DNA of 5,814 nucleotides from the NCBI GenBank assembly GCA_012910725.1, contig WNEG01000052.1, positions 1 through 5,814 on the forward strand. Direction: 5' to 3'. Below are positions 5,661 through 5,814 of the stretch, piece after piece (the stretch's first letter is position 1; the number at the start of each line of letters is the position of its first letter). The notes beneath the pieces were generated by a model. The model was not told the DNA's origin and did no database searches. It saw nothing but the letters and a program-made list of their open reading frames with translations. Made by a program: the position numbers and the translations under genes. Source of the stretch: Candidatus Ethanoperedens thermophilum. GTDB taxonomy: Archaea; Halobacteriota; Methanosarcinia; Methanosarcinales; EX4572-44.

Positions 5661-5814
5661 AAAACAATCGAAAAGCACAAGTGTTATTCGGGCATGTTCT
5701 TGAACGTGTAGGAAAGTATAAACGCAACCATGTTCTCTTGCTACTGAAATTCGATACATATTTTCTGCTTGCGTTGTATGCAGTTTCTTGAGTCATGCTT
5801 AACCGAGAACCGAT
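5661..5814. other. Intergenic end of window, no convincing gene
   Basis: These 154 bases follow the regulator gene. The frames present are short and have no recognisable protein character. Two weak features can be seen. One is a TATA-like GTATAAAC around 5716-5723, which might serve a gene beyond the right edge. The other is a CTGC/GCAG stem (5765-5768 with 5780-5783) followed by TTTCTT, which could end the regulator transcript. Neither is strong enough to call. Confidence 0.4.

Noticed and set aside
5721..5775. 7-bp inverted repeat, AACGCAA at 5721-5727 and TTGCGTT at 5769-5775
   Set aside because: Wide 41-bp spacer, no extension of pairing and no adjacent gene to give it meaning.

Overview
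The window looks like a piece of a euryarchaeal chromosome, most likely from the methanogen or methanotroph-related part of Halobacteriota (Methanomicrobia in the broad sense). The strongest marker is an intact gene for chromosomal protein MC1, the small DNA-bending protein of Methanosarcina and its relatives. Archaeal TATA boxes sit upstream of the genes, some with Shine-Dalgarno sites. A zinc-lid adenylate kinase, a split RND/MMPL exporter and an Lrp/AsnC regulator fit the same setting. Genus or species cannot be fixed from the sequence alone.

Left region (1-1366): the end of a probable membrane protein (+) converges on adk (-). adk and mc1 (+) are divergent. The 280-bp gap between them holds a 144-bp element (847-990) bounded by 15-bp perfect inverted repeats, lying between the two TATA boxes and leaving about 30 bp to each. 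mc1 ends in a 32-bp perfect palindrome with T-tracts on both sides, which probably serves as a bidirectional terminator.

Right region (1508-5660): a three-gene minus-strand operon encodes, in order of transcription, the N-terminal half of an RND/MMPL (HAE3-type) exporter, the C-terminal half (coupled by an ATGA overlap), and, 14 bp further on, an exported, C-terminally anchored protein with tandem CARDB/COG1361-like beta-sandwich repeats. The three probably form one cell-envelope export machine: two six-helix halves plus an extracytoplasmic partner protein. A divergent Lrp/AsnC regulator gene flanks the operon. A 7-8-7 inverted repeat overlaps the regulator's own TATA box and lies upstream of the operon promoter, which suggests autorepression and control of the exporter. 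The last 154 bases hold no convincing gene.

The points most worth following up are the half-size exporter genes with an asymmetric proton-relay motif (Glu-Tyr in one half, Asp-Phe in the other), the regulator-operator-exporter arrangement, and the 144-bp inverted-repeat element between adk and mc1.
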